From: an uncultured Pelagibacteraceae bacterium
GTDB taxonomy: Bacteria; Pseudomonadota; Alphaproteobacteria; Pelagibacterales; Pelagibacteraceae
Length of the DNA stretch: 64,000 bases
Direction of reading: 5' to 3'
NCBI GenBank assembly: GCA_902625035.1
Contig: CACNZK010000001.1
Location: 1 to 64,000 of the forward strand
The notes beneath the pieces were generated by a model. The model searched no databases and had not been told where the DNA came from. It saw nothing but the letters and a program-made list of their open reading frames with translations. The number at the start of each line of letters is the position of its first letter. Within the stretch, counting starts at the first letter, position 1. Both the position numbers and the translations under genes were made by a program. Shown in pieces: positions 16,709 through 26,356 of this stretch.

Positions 16709-18184
16709 TTATAATTTTTTCTTTAGGATCTCATTGATTAATTGAGGGTTAGCTTTTCCACCTGATGCCTTCATTGCTTGACCAACAAAAAAACCAAATA
16801 ATTTTTCTTTACCTTGTTTATATTCAATAGCTTTTTCTCTATTGTCATTAATTATTTTGTCAATTAAAGCCTCTAGAGCTTTTGGGTCACTTTGTTGCTT
16901 TAATCCTTTTTCCTCAACAATTTTTTGTGGATCTTTATCTCCATCAATCATTAATTCAAAAACAGTTTTTGCTATTTTTCCTGAGATAGTTCCATTCTTA
17001 ATAAGATTTATCAAAATAGCGAAATTCTTAGCACTCACTGGACTTTGAGAAATTTCTAGACCTTTGCTGTTTAAAACAGCAAATAGTTCACCAGTAATCC
17101 AATTAACTGCTAATTTAATATCTTTGTTCTTACCCATTTTAGCAACAACTTCTTCAAAGAATTTTGCAGTATCAATATCAGACACTAAAATATTGGCCTC
17201 ATAAGGAGACAATTTAAACTCTTCAATTAATCTTTTCTTTTTATCATCTGGAAGTTCTGGAATATCGTTTTTGAGTTCTTCAATAAATTTTTCTGAAACT
17301 TCCAAAGGTAATAAATCAGGATCAGGAAAATATCTATAATCATGAGCGTCTTCTTTTGATCTCATTGACCTTGTCTCATTTTTCTTTGTATCAAAAAGTC
17401 TTGTTTCTTGATCAATAGTTTTACCTTCTTCTATTAAATCTACTTGTCTATTAGCTTCATATTCTATAGCCATTTGCATGAATTTAATTGAATTAACGTT
17501 TTTAATTTCACACCGTGTACCAAATTCTTTTGAGCCTTTTGGTCTTACAGAAACGTTTACATCAGCTCTTAAAGAGCCCTCTTGCATATTCCCATCACAA
17601 GTTCCCAGATACCTCATTATAGATCGCAATTTTTTAATATAAGCATTGACCTCATCTGGGGATCTTAGATCAGGTTTGCTTACTATTTCCATTAAAGCTA
17701 CCCCTGATCTGTTTAAATCTACAAAGGTGTTTTGTGGGTCAAGATCATGAATGCTTTTTCCAGCATCTTGTTCCAAATGTAATCTTTCAATACCAACTTC
17801 TTTTTGACCATTAGGCATATCCAAAATAACTTTGCCCTCACCTACTATAGGATCTTTAAATTGTGAAATTTGATATCCTTGAGGTAAATCAGCATAAAAG
17901 TAATTTTTTCTATCAAATACTGAACGTTTATTAATTTTCGCATTAAGACCGATGCCAGTTTTAATTGCTTGTTTGACACAAAATTCATTTATTACTGGTA
18001 GCATTCCTGGAAATGCAGCATCAACTAAACTAACCTGTGTATTGGGCTCTGCTCCAAATTTAGTTGCAGAAGTAGAAAATAATTTCGACTCAGATAGCAC
18101 TTGAGCATGAACTTCTAAACCAATTACAACTTCATACTGATTGTCTTTTCGATTAATCAAATATTCTGAATCTTTTTTACTCAT
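16709..18184 (-). CDS. gatB: Aspartyl/glutamyl-tRNA amidotransferase subunit B
   Basis: GatB is the tRNA-binding and kinase subunit of GatCAB, which amidates Glu-tRNA(Gln) and/or Asp-tRNA(Asn). The 491 residues start with the family motif [18 protein letters not shown]. The catalytic cradle includes [14 protein letters not shown] and LEQDAGKS, and the helical and YqeY-like tail runs from about 330 to the end ([14 protein letters not shown]). It overlaps the gatA stop by four bases (ATGA). Presence of the complex implies a non-discriminating GluRS or AspRS elsewhere. Confidence 0.96.
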   Translation of the reverse strand: MSKKDSEYLINRKDNQYEVVIGLEVHAQVLSESKLFSTSATKFGAEPNTQVSLVDAAFPGMLPVINEFCVKQAIKTGIGLNAKINKRSVFDRKNYFYADLPQGYQISQFKDPIVGEGKVILDMPNGQKEVGIERLHLEQDAGKSIHDLDPQNTFVDLNRSGVALMEIVSKPDLRSPDEVNAYIKKLRSIMRYLGTCDGNMQEGSLRADVNVSVRPKGSKEFGTRCEIKNVNSIKFMQMAIEYEANRQVDLIEEGKTIDQETRLFDTKKNETRSMRSKEDAHDYRYFPDPDLLPLEVSEKFIEELKNDIPELPDDKKKRLIEEFKLSPYEANILVSDIDTAKFFEEVVAKMGKNKDIKLAVNWITGELFAVLNSKGLEISQSPVSAKNFAILINLIKNGTISGKIAKTVFELMIDGDKDPQKIVEEKGLKQQSDPKALEALIDKIINDNREKAIEYKQGKEKLFGFFVGQAMKASGGKANPQLINEILKKKL

Positions 18185-19638
18185 TTAATCCACCAATCGG
18201 TAATTTTATTCTTAAAATTGATCTTTTCTTCCATAGCATAAGCTATATTCAATATATTTTGTTCATCAAAAGCTTTACCAATAATTTGTAAACCTAAAGG
18301 ATAACCTTTTGAGTCATGCCCTGCAGGTATTGAGATACCTGGAAGTCCAGCTAAGTTTACTGGAACTGTAAATATATCATTAAGATACATTGAAACTGGA
18401 TCATTTGTTTTTTCACCTATTTTAAATGCTGAGCTAGGTGTTGATGGAGTTAAAATTGCATCAACTTTTTTATAAGCCTCGTCAAAATCATTTTTAATAA
18501 GCTTCCTTACTTTTTGAGCTTTAAGATAATATGCATCGTAATACCCAGAAGATAAAACATAAGTACCAATCATAATTCTTCTTTGAACCTCAGCTCCAAA
18601 ACCTTCTGATCTAGTTTTTTCATACATATCAATTAAATTTTCACCTTTGGCTCTAAATCCATATTTAACACCATCATATCTTGCTAAGTTTGATGATGCC
18701 TCTGCAGGAGCTACTATATAATAAGTCGGTAAGGCATAACTAGTGTTTGGCAGAGAAATATCAATGGTTTCAGCACCACAATCTTTCACGTACTGAATAC
18801 CTTTTTGCCAAAGATCTTCAATTTCTTTCGGCATACCATCCACTCTATATTCTTTAGGTATTCCAATTTTTTTTCCTTTAATATTATTTGTAAGTTCTTT
18901 GCTGTAATGATTTCTTTTAAAATCAATTGAAGTAGAGTCTTTTGGATCATAAGAGCTAATTACTTCATGTAGTAAAGCACAATCTTTAACATTTTGTGCC
19001 ATCGGTCCTGCTTGATCTAAAGATGAAGCAAAAGCAACAATTCCATATCTTGAGCAACTTCCATATGTAGGTTTCAATCCAACAATCCCAGTAAAAGAAG
19101 CTGGCTGTCTAATTGATCCTCCAGTATCAGTACCAATTGTAATAGGAGTTAATTGTCCAGCAACTGCTGAGGCTGAGCCACCTGATGATCCACCTGGAAC
19201 TAAATTCCTATCAATAGGGCTTTGAACATTACCAAAAAAACTTGTTTCATTTGATGAACCCATTGCAAACTCATCACAGTTTAGTTTACCCAAAAGTATT
19301 GCACCTTCATTCCAAATATTTTCAGTTACTGTTGACTCATAGGTTGGTACAAAATTATTTAAAATTTTGCTACCAGCAGTTGTTTTAATATCTTTTGTGC
19401 AAAATAAATCCTTAACAGCCATTGGAATACCAGGAAGTTTTGAATCTAAATTAGGTTTTTGGTCAAATTTTTTTGCTTTTTCTAAAGCAGAGGTAAAGTC
19501 ATTTGTAATATAAGCGTTTAATTCCTCAGATTTTTCAGATCTATCAATAAAAGCTTTGGTCACATCTGTTGAGGAAAGTTTTTTATTTTTAATATTCTCA
19601 ACTAGTTCGGTTAGGGATTGTTTTGTTATTTCTGACAT
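18181..19638 (-). CDS. gatA: Aspartyl/glutamyl-tRNA amidotransferase subunit A
   Basis: GatA is the glutaminase of GatCAB, releasing ammonia that is channelled to GatB. The 485 residues belong to the amidase-signature family. The Ser-cisSer-Lys triad is present: the lysine in [17 protein letters not shown] (about 72-88), and the serines in the [12 protein letters not shown] and [13 protein letters not shown] loops. Length is normal. It sits between gatC (one-base overlap) and gatB (four-base overlap). Confidence 0.96.
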   Translation of the reverse strand: MSEITKQSLTELVENIKNKKLSSTDVTKAFIDRSEKSEELNAYITNDFTSALEKAKKFDQKPNLDSKLPGIPMAVKDLFCTKDIKTTAGSKILNNFVPTYESTVTENIWNEGAILLGKLNCDEFAMGSSNETSFFGNVQSPIDRNLVPGGSSGGSASAVAGQLTPITIGTDTGGSIRQPASFTGIVGLKPTYGSCSRYGIVAFASSLDQAGPMAQNVKDCALLHEVISSYDPKDSTSIDFKRNHYSKELTNNIKGKKIGIPKEYRVDGMPKEIEDLWQKGIQYVKDCGAETIDISLPNTSYALPTYYIVAPAEASSNLARYDGVKYGFRAKGENLIDMYEKTRSEGFGAEVQRRIMIGTYVLSSGYYDAYYLKAQKVRKLIKNDFDEAYKKVDAILTPSTPSSAFKIGEKTNDPVSMYLNDIFTVPVNLAGLPGISIPAGHDSKGYPLGLQIIGKAFDEQNILNIAYAMEEKINFKNKITDWWIK

Positions 19639-19925
19639 TATTCAATTACCTTTGGCACTACAAAATAATCCTCATTATCTTGAGGAGAATTTTTAATAAT
19701 CTGTTCTCTTATATTTTTACTTTTTACTTCGTCGGATCTTAATTTTAGAGTTGTTTCAGCAATAGAGGTTAATGGTTCTACATTATCTGTTTTTAATTCA
19801 TTAAGTTTTTCAATAAAATCAAAAATAGAATTTAAATCACCAGCCAATTTTTTAGCTCTTTGCTCATCAACTGAAATTCTTGATAATTTAGATATATGTT
19901 TTATTGTTTTAAGATCTATACTCAT
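19638..19925 (-). CDS. gatC: Aspartyl/glutamyl-tRNA amidotransferase subunit C
   Basis: GatC is the 95-residue wrap-around subunit that clamps GatA to GatB. The N-terminal helix has KHISKLSRISV, followed by the conserved LNSIFDFIEKLNELKTDNVEPLT region and the DEVKSKN segment, ending in FVVPKVIE, the family's characteristic tail. It is the first gene of gatC-gatA-gatB, divergent from ruvX with 50 bases between them. This ruvX/gatC divergence is typical of alphaproteobacteria. Confidence 0.94.
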   Translation of the reverse strand: MSIDLKTIKHISKLSRISVDEQRAKKLAGDLNSIFDFIEKLNELKTDNVEPLTSIAETTLKLRSDEVKSKNIREQIIKNSPQDNEDYFVVPKVIE

Positions 19926-19975
19926 ATGCTATTTAAATAAGACGCAAAGTATCACTTAAGTTTAAAATATACAAT

Positions 19976-20431
19976 ATGATCACTTTAGAGGAATTTAAAA
20001 AAAAACACTTAGATAAGTGTAGATTGATAGGTTTAGACCTGGGTTCTAAAAGAATTGGTGTGTCAATCTGTGATGACAAACAATTGATAGCCACCCCTTT
20101 AAAAACAATAAATAGAAATTCGCTTAAGGATCTTATTGAGGAACTCAAGTTAATCATTAATGAAAATGACATAAAAGGAATCATTGTTGGAAACCCTCTT
20201 AATATGGATGGATCTTCAGGTAGTTCAGCTCAATCAGTAAAAGATACAACAGAAAATATTGAAAAAAACTTAGATATTCCAATTTGTCTCTGGGATGAGA
20301 GACTTTCAACTGTTGGTGCTTTTAATCTATCTAGCCAATTAGATATAAATGTGAGTAAAAGAGAAAAAAAAATAGATGAAAACGCTGCTGCTTTTATATT
20401 GCAAGGAGCTTTAGATTTTTTGAATAATTAA
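19976..20431 (+). CDS. ruvX: RuvX/YqgF-family nuclease (putative Holliday junction resolvase, pre-16S rRNA nuclease)
   Basis: The 151-residue RNase H-fold protein has the conserved strand IGLDLGSKRIGVSICDD (about 18-34). NPLNMDGSSG follows, and then CLWDERLSTVGA, containing the acidic metal-binding residues. The family is annotated as a Holliday junction resolvase; in E. coli YqgF processes the 5' end of 16S rRNA, which is the better-supported role. It is followed by pyrB. Confidence 0.92.
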   Translation: MITLEEFKKKHLDKCRLIGLDLGSKRIGVSICDDKQLIATPLKTINRNSLKDLIEELKLIINENDIKGIIVGNPLNMDGSSGSSAQSVKDTTENIEKNLDIPICLWDERLSTVGAFNLSSQLDINVSKREKKIDENAAAFILQGALDFLNN

Positions 20432-20473
20432 TACTTGCTATTATAGAGGTTTATAGTTATAGAGTTGGTTTTA

Positions 20474-21415
20474 ATGGCTATTAAAACAAACCCAGCTATT
20501 AAAATTTCTCAGAAACACCTGTTAGGAATTCAAGATTTATCAATCAATGATGTTAACTTAATACTTGATGAAGCAAATTCATTTATCAAAGTAAATCAAA
20601 GTAAAAATAAGAAAGTTGATGTTTTAAGAGGTAAAACTCAAATTAATTTATTTTTTGAACCTTCTACTAGAACTCAAAGCTCCTTTGAATTAGCTGGTAA
20701 AAGACTTGGGGCTGATGTTATGTCTATGAATATTAGCAACTCAGCAATTAAAAAAGGTGAAACATTAATAGATACAGCAATGACATTAAATGCAATGCAT
20801 CCTGATATTATTGTAATTAGACATCAAGATTCAGGAGCATGTAATCTACTTTCACAAAAAGTAAATTGTGCTGTTCTTAATGCTGGTGATGGAAGAAGAG
20901 AGCACCCTACTCAGGCTTTATTAGATGCATTAACAATTATTACTCGTAAAAAAAAGATACAAGGGTTAAAAATAGCAATTTGTGGAGACATACTTCATTC
21001 AAGAGTTGCTAGATCAAATATTTATTTACTAAGTATGTTAGGTGCAGAAGTGAACATAATTGCTCCAACAAATCTTATGCCAAAAGGGATTGAAAAATTT
21101 GGTGTTAACACTTTTACAGATATGAAAAAAGGATTAAAAGATTGTGATATTGTTATGATGTTGAGACTACAAAATGAACGAATGACAAGTTCATATCTTT
21201 CATCAAATAGAGAGTATTATGAATACTATGGATTAACACCTGATAAATTAGAACATGCTAAATCTGATGCTCTAATTATGCATCCTGGTCCAATGAATAG
21301 AGGAATAGAAATAGATACAATTTTAGCTGATGATATCAATAAAAGTGTAATTAAAGAACAAGTTGAATTGGGAGTTGCGGTAAGAATGGCCTGTCTAAAA
21401 ATATTTTGTACATAA
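20474..21415 (+). CDS. pyrB: Aspartate carbamoyltransferase catalytic subunit
   Basis: PyrB forms carbamoyl-aspartate from carbamoyl phosphate and aspartate. Carbamoyl phosphate loops are intact: [20 protein letters not shown], the [12 protein letters not shown] segment, and the aspartate-binding [11 protein letters not shown] near the end. I use the ATG at 20474, giving 313 residues; an upstream TTG at 20465 is possible. The pyrC-like gene begins on the base after its stop. No pyrI is present. In this context the pseudo-dihydroorotase probably forms a complex with PyrB, as described for other class A ATCases. Confidence 0.95.
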   Translation: MAIKTNPAIKISQKHLLGIQDLSINDVNLILDEANSFIKVNQSKNKKVDVLRGKTQINLFFEPSTRTQSSFELAGKRLGADVMSMNISNSAIKKGETLIDTAMTLNAMHPDIIVIRHQDSGACNLLSQKVNCAVLNAGDGRREHPTQALLDALTIITRKKKIQGLKIAICGDILHSRVARSNIYLLSMLGAEVNIIAPTNLMPKGIEKFGVNTFTDMKKGLKDCDIVMMLRLQNERMTSSYLSSNREYYEYYGLTPDKLEHAKSDALIMHPGPMNRGIEIDTILADDINKSVIKEQVELGVAVRMACLKIFCT

Positions 21416-22702
21416 ATGAAAAAACAATATTTTATAAATGCTAATATAATTGATCCACATAACTCCATAAATGAAAATGGAGGTCTTATTATAAGTGAAG
21501 ATGGAAAAATTGAAGCCATTGGAAAAAAGGTTAATACTAATAATTTGCCAAGTAGAGAAAAACCAATTGATTTAAAAGGTAAGTATATATTTCCTGGATT
21601 AGTTGATATGAGAGTTTTTGTTGGTGAACCAGGATATGAATACAAAGAAAATTTTAGAACTTTAAGCAATGCTGCACTCTCTGGGGGTGTAACTTCTGTT
21701 GTAACAATGCCCAATACAGATCCAATAATTGACAACGTTTCTATAGTCGATTTTCTTAAAAGAAGGGGTAGAGATAAATCAAAGATTAACATTTTTCCAT
21801 GTGCCTCTTTAACTAAAAATACTGAAGGCACAAACATGACTGAATTTGGTCTTTTACAAAGTAAAGGAATCATTGCATTCACAGATGGTGTTAAAACAAT
21901 TCAAAATCCAAGATTGATGTCCAGAATAATGAATTCTGCTAAAGATTTGGGTAGTTTAATAATGCAACATGCTGAAGATTATGAGCTTGCGAAAAATGGC
22001 ATGATTAACTCAGGAATAATTGCCTCTAAATTAGGTTTGTCAGGTATACCTGAAATCGCTGAACGTATTCTGATTGAGAGAGACTTAACATTATTAGAAA
22101 AAGTAAAATGCAGATATCATATATCTCAAGTATCGTCACAAAAATCTTTAGAAGTAATCAAATCGAGAAAAGAAATTGTAAAATTCACATGTGGTGTTTC
22201 AGTTAATAACTTATCTTTAAATGAAAACGATATAGGAGATTTTAAAACATTTTTGAAATTGTCTCCCCCACTAAGAAGAGAAGAAGATAGATTAGCTTTA
22301 GTTCAGGGTTTAAAAGATGGTCTAATTGATGTTATAGTTTCAGATCACAAACCTGAGGATGAAGAGTCGAAAAGATTGACATTTGCTCAAGCTGCAACTG
22401 GTGCGTCAGGAATAGAAACACTACTGTCTTTAAGTTTAGAATTATATCATAACGGATCACTCAAATTAGAGACAATAATTAAAGCATTAACATCAAATCC
22501 TGCTAAAATATTAAAAATAGATAAAGGAAACCTATCTATTGGTAATGATGCCGATCTTTGTATAGTAGATATAGATAAACCTTGGATTGTAAAAAAAGAT
22601 AAGCTTATCTCAAAATCAAAAAACACATCTATCGAAGATAAAAAACTTCAAGGCAAAGTTACAAATACATTTGTAAAAGGTAAAGAATTATTTAAGCTAT
22701 AG
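21416..22702 (+). CDS. pyrX: Dihydroorotase-like protein lacking metal ligands (pseudo-dihydroorotase, PyrC'/PyrX type)
   Basis: The 428-residue amidohydrolase-fold protein aligns along its length with class I dihydroorotase: PGLVDM, GGVTSVVTMPNTDPIID (about 90-106), AFTDGV with Asp157, MQHAED with His185, and VSDHKPED near 325. The defining metal motif D-x-H-x-H-x-x-E-P-G is replaced by DMRVFVGEPG, with Arg66 and Phe68 at the two histidines. The later CHVS histidine is Gln238 (YHISQVSS). It is therefore probably non-catalytic and a structural partner of PyrB. A functional dihydroorotase should be encoded elsewhere. Most pipelines would name it pyrC. Confidence 0.85.
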   Translation: MKKQYFINANIIDPHNSINENGGLIISEDGKIEAIGKKVNTNNLPSREKPIDLKGKYIFPGLVDMRVFVGEPGYEYKENFRTLSNAALSGGVTSVVTMPNTDPIIDNVSIVDFLKRRGRDKSKINIFPCASLTKNTEGTNMTEFGLLQSKGIIAFTDGVKTIQNPRLMSRIMNSAKDLGSLIMQHAEDYELAKNGMINSGIIASKLGLSGIPEIAERILIERDLTLLEKVKCRYHISQVSSQKSLEVIKSRKEIVKFTCGVSVNNLSLNENDIGDFKTFLKLSPPLRREEDRLALVQGLKDGLIDVIVSDHKPEDEESKRLTFAQAATGASGIETLLSLSLELYHNGSLKLETIIKALTSNPAKILKIDKGNLSIGNDADLCIVDIDKPWIVKKDKLISKSKNTSIEDKKLQGKVTNTFVKGKELFKL

Positions 22703-22703
22703 C

Positions 22704-23282
22704 ATGGATATTTTAATAATAAGTACAATTTCATATTTGATGGGATCAATTCCATTTGGATTGATACTAACAAAAATTTTTTTGAAGAAAGATATAAGAG
22801 AAATTGGATCTGGAAATATTGGAGCTACAAATGTACTTAGAACAGGTAATAAATTAGTTGGTTACATCACACTATCTCTTGATATTTTAAAAGCTGTCAT
22901 CCCTGTAATATTTGTTAAAATTTATTACTCAGATTTCTTATATTTAGCATCATTATGTACATTTATAGGCCATGTATTTCCTGTATGGTTAAGATTTAAA
23001 GGGGGGAAAGGTGTTGCGACTTATGTTGGTATTCTATTTTCTATAAATATTTATTTTGGAATAATTTTTGCTTTAACTTGGTTCATAATTTTTGGTATCA
23101 CAAAATTTTCATCATTATCTTCCTTGGTTGCATCTATATCTACTCCTGTTTATTTACTAGTAACAGGTCAATTAAAAGATATATATTTTTTTATAATCAT
23201 GTTTGTATTAATATTTTTTACCCATAGAGAAAATATTAAAAGATTGAAAAATAAAGAGGAAACAAAGACAAAAATTTATTAA
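22704..23282 (+). CDS. plsY: Glycerol-3-phosphate acyltransferase (acyl-phosphate type)
   Basis: PlsY transfers an acyl chain from acyl phosphate to glycerol 3-phosphate, starting phospholipid synthesis at the inner membrane. The 192-residue protein has about five membrane segments. The three conserved loops are visible: GSIPFGLILTK, GSGNIGATNVLRTGNK (about 34-49), and GHVFPVWLRFKGGKGVAT (about 88-105). It starts one base after the pyrX stop. In many alphaproteobacteria dprA lies between plsY and topA; here topA follows directly. Confidence 0.95.
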   Translation: MDILIISTISYLMGSIPFGLILTKIFLKKDIREIGSGNIGATNVLRTGNKLVGYITLSLDILKAVIPVIFVKIYYSDFLYLASLCTFIGHVFPVWLRFKGGKGVATYVGILFSINIYFGIIFALTWFIIFGITKFSSLSSLVASISTPVYLLVTGQLKDIYFFIIMFVLIFFTHRENIKRLKNKEETKTKIY

Positions 23283-23318
23283 TTTGACTATCTAACTCTT
23301 TTAGGTAGTTTGTCCTTT

Positions 23319-25895
23319 ATGAACTTGGTCATTGTAGAAAGTCCAGCTAAAGCCAAAACTATCAATAGATATTTGGGTGATAATTATAAAGTATTAGCTA
23401 GTTATGGACATATAAGGGATTTACCATCTAAGAATGGTTCTGTTGATCCAGATCAAGATTTTAAGATGGAATGGGAAATTGATAGTTTTTCTAAAAAATA
23501 TCTAAAAGAAATTACTGACGCAGCCAAAGATTCCTCGAAAATAATATTAGCTACCGATCCTGATCGTGAGGGTGAAGCGATAGCTTGGCATGTGAAAGAG
23601 TATCTAAAAGAAAAAAAACTCCTCAAAGATAAAGCAATAGAAAGAGTTGTGTTTAATGAAATTACAAAAAAAGCGGTAATTCATGGTATTGAAAATCCAA
23701 GACAAATTGAACCACTTCTAGTTGATGCCTATATGGCTCGGCGAGCATTGGATTACTTGGTTGGCTTTAATATTTCACCAATATTATGGACAAAACTTCC
23801 GGGTTCAAAATCTGCTGGTAGAGTTCAATCAGTAGCTTTGAAATTAATTACAGAAAGAGAGCATGAAATTGAGTCTTTTAAACCAGAGGAATTTTGGACT
23901 TTAAGTATTAGTTTTCAAGATGAAAAAAGCCAAAATATCTTAGCAAGTATCACTCAACTTGATAACGAAAAGATTGAAAAATTTTCTTTTAGAAGTAAAG
24001 ACGAAATAAATAAGGCTGTATCAAGAATTAATCAAAAAAAATTTAGTATCACTGATATATCTAGTAAAGTTGTAAATCGTAATCCATCAGGACCTTTTAC
24101 TACATCTACTCTTCAACAAACTGCTTCAAGTAGATTGGGTTTTGGTGCATCAAGAACCATGCAGATTGCTCAAAAACTTTATCAAGGAGTTGAGATTGAG
24201 GGAGAAACTATTGGTTTAATAACATATATGAGAACAGATGGAACTAATTTGTCAAAAGATGCTGTAGCAGCTTTTAGAGATTATATTAAAAAGGAAATTG
24301 GTAATGAGTATTTGCCCGAAAATGTTTTAAACTACTCCGGTAAAAAAGCCAAAAATGCTCAAGAGGCACATGAAGCAATAAGACCTACGGATATTGTCAG
24401 AACTCCCCAAAATGTAAAAAAGTATTTGAGTACAGATCAAAATAAACTTTACGATTTAATATGGAGTAGAGCTTTGTCCTCTCAAATGCAATCAGCTAAA
24501 TTTGATAGAAATACTATTACGATAACTTCGGATAATAATGATACAATATGTAAAGCAAGTGGCTCGGTTCTTAAGTTTGATGGATTTTTGAAGATATATA
24601 ACAATCAAAGTAAGGATGATGATGAAAACATTCTCCCCTCTGTATCTAAGGGACTTGTAAATATTGAGTCCTTAATAGATGAACAACATTTTACACAACC
24701 TCCCCCGAGATATTCTGAGGCTAGTTTAGTAAAAAAACTTGAGGAATTAGGGATTGGAAGACCGTCTACTTATGCAAGTATAATTTCTACAATCGCTAAC
24801 AGAGGTTATGCAGAAATATTAAATAAAAGATTTTTTCCTACTGATAGGGGAAAACTTATATCAGCTTTTCTTGAGAAGTTGTTCTCAAAATACGTAGATT
24901 ATAACTTTACTGCTGGTTTAGAGGATCAATTAGATGAGATTACAACAGGTAAAGAAAGCTGGATAAAAGTTTTAGAACTATTCTGGAAGGACTTCAATAA
25001 CAATGTGGCTGAAGTAAAGGAAAAAAGAACAAGAGAAGTTTTGGATCTTTTAAATGATAGTTTGGGAGATTTGGTCTTTGATAAAGATAATGAAGGAAAT
25101 ATTGTTAGAAAGTGTCAATTATGTAATTCAGGAACACTAAGCTTAAAGAATAGTTTTAGAGGTGGTGCATTTATCGGTTGTTCAAATTACCCTGAATGTA
25201 AATTTACAAGACCTTTATCTAAAGCTAAAGCAGCCGCGCAAGCACAATTGGCTGAACCCAAATTTATTGGAAAACATGAAAATGGTAATGATATATATCT
25301 TAAAAATGGAAGATTCGGTCCATACTTGCAATATGAAAAAATTGCTGAAGATTTAGAAATTGAAAAAACACCAAAGAAAAAAAAGAAAAGTAAAAAACTT
25401 AAATCAGACGTAAATGAACTTTTAAAAAATGTTTCTATCCCAAAAGGTTTGGACTTAAAAAGTATTGATTTAGAAAAAGCACAATTTTTATGTTCACTCC
25501 CAAAATCTTTAGGAATAAATCCTGATAATCAAAAAGAGATTACTTTAAATACTGGAAGATTTGGTCCTTATCTTAAGTGTGAAAATAAATCTGCTCGAAT
25601 AGAAAATATTGAGGAAATTTTTTCAATTGGTTTAAATCGAGCTATAACATTAATCGCTGAGGCTAAACCTGGAAGAATGTCTTCTTCAATGATCAAGGAT
25701 CTGGGAGAGCACCCTGAAGATAAAAAACCAGTTAGAATTATGAAAGGACAGTATGGTCCTTATATTAAATATAAATCTCTGAATGCAACTATTCCTGAAG
25801 AAAAGGATCCTACAGAAATCACAATGGAAGAGGCGTTAATATTGATTGAGAAAAGAAAAGAATACGATAAAACAAAGAAAAAAAAGAAAAAATGA
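23319..25895 (+). CDS. topA: DNA topoisomerase I (type IA)
   Basis: TopA relaxes negatively supercoiled DNA. The ATG at 23319 gives MNLVIVESPAKAKTI, the usual TopA opening; a TTG three codons upstream is possible. The Toprim domain has LATDPDREGEAIAWHV, and the catalytic tyrosine lies in GLITYMRTDGTNLS (Tyr303). One C4 zinc ribbon (CQLC...CSNYPEC, near 610) is followed by three TopA C-terminal repeats (GRFGPYL, GRFGPYL, GQYGPYI) and a Lys-rich tail. Length, 858 residues, is normal for alphaproteobacteria. The RidA gene overlaps its stop by four bases. Confidence 0.95.
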   Translation: MNLVIVESPAKAKTINRYLGDNYKVLASYGHIRDLPSKNGSVDPDQDFKMEWEIDSFSKKYLKEITDAAKDSSKIILATDPDREGEAIAWHVKEYLKEKKLLKDKAIERVVFNEITKKAVIHGIENPRQIEPLLVDAYMARRALDYLVGFNISPILWTKLPGSKSAGRVQSVALKLITEREHEIESFKPEEFWTLSISFQDEKSQNILASITQLDNEKIEKFSFRSKDEINKAVSRINQKKFSITDISSKVVNRNPSGPFTTSTLQQTASSRLGFGASRTMQIAQKLYQGVEIEGETIGLITYMRTDGTNLSKDAVAAFRDYIKKEIGNEYLPENVLNYSGKKAKNAQEAHEAIRPTDIVRTPQNVKKYLSTDQNKLYDLIWSRALSSQMQSAKFDRNTITITSDNNDTICKASGSVLKFDGFLKIYNNQSKDDDENILPSVSKGLVNIESLIDEQHFTQPPPRYSEASLVKKLEELGIGRPSTYASIISTIANRGYAEILNKRFFPTDRGKLISAFLEKLFSKYVDYNFTAGLEDQLDEITTGKESWIKVLELFWKDFNNNVAEVKEKRTREVLDLLNDSLGDLVFDKDNEGNIVRKCQLCNSGTLSLKNSFRGGAFIGCSNYPECKFTRPLSKAKAAAQAQLAEPKFIGKHENGNDIYLKNGRFGPYLQYEKIAEDLEIEKTPKKKKKSKKLKSDVNELLKNVSIPKGLDLKSIDLEKAQFLCSLPKSLGINPDNQKEITLNTGRFGPYLKCENKSARIENIEEIFSIGLNRAITLIAEAKPGRMSSSMIKDLGEHPEDKKPVRIMKGQYGPYIKYKSLNATIPEEKDPTEITMEEALILIEKRKEYDKTKKKKKK

Positions 25896-26353
25896 ATTAT
25901 CAAGAAAATTTAAATAAACTTGGATTAAAACTTCCAGAAGCTAAGGCTCCTGTAGGAAATTATGTTGCAACAAAAATTTCAGGAAAAATGTTATTTGTAT
26001 CAGGCCAAATCTCAATTGATGAAAAAGGTGAATTAATCAAAGGAAAAGTTGGAAAAGATTTGAATGTAGAGACTGGATATGACGCAGCAAAAAGATGTGG
26101 TTTAAGTATTATTTCTCAAATAATTAAAGCTTGTGATAACGATCTAACAAAAATTAAATCTTGTGTAAAATTAACGGGTTTCGTTAATTCTACCGATGAC
26201 TTTAAGGATCAGCCCAAGGTAATTAATGGCGCTTCTGATTTAATTGCTTCAATCTTTGGTGATGCGGGGATGCATACAAGAGCAGCTGTAAGTGTTAATA
26301 GTCTTCCCTTGGGTGTTGCCGTAGAAGTTGATGCTATATTCGAGCTAAATTAA
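25892..26353 (+). CDS. RidA/YjgF-family protein
   Basis: The 153-residue protein belongs to the RidA superfamily, whose archetype hydrolyses reactive enamine/imine intermediates formed by PLP enzymes. It resembles the longer YjgF-like subgroup (about 150 residues): LPEAKAPVGNYVATKISG, LFVSGQIS, then CVKLTGFVNSTDDF and HTRAAVSVNSLPLGVAVEVD. The conserved arginine that binds the substrate carboxylate is in TRAAV. It is coupled to topA by a four-base overlap and ends three bases from the convergent ugd gene. The exact substrate is unknown. Confidence 0.88.
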   Translation: MNYQENLNKLGLKLPEAKAPVGNYVATKISGKMLFVSGQISIDEKGELIKGKVGKDLNVETGYDAAKRCGLSIISQIIKACDNDLTKIKSCVKLTGFVNSTDDFKDQPKVINGASDLIASIFGDAGMHTRAAVSVNSLPLGVAVEVDAIFELN

Positions 26354-26356
26354 AAT

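Noticed and set aside
21226-21882. 218-codon minus-strand open frame across the pyrB-pyrX junction
   Set aside because: It is wholly antisense to two well-supported genes, has no recognisable domain, and open antisense frames are common in A+T-rich coding sequence.
21416-22702. Call as an active dihydroorotase
   Set aside because: Two metal-ligand histidines of the HxH motif and a further histidine are replaced, so only the fold is supported.
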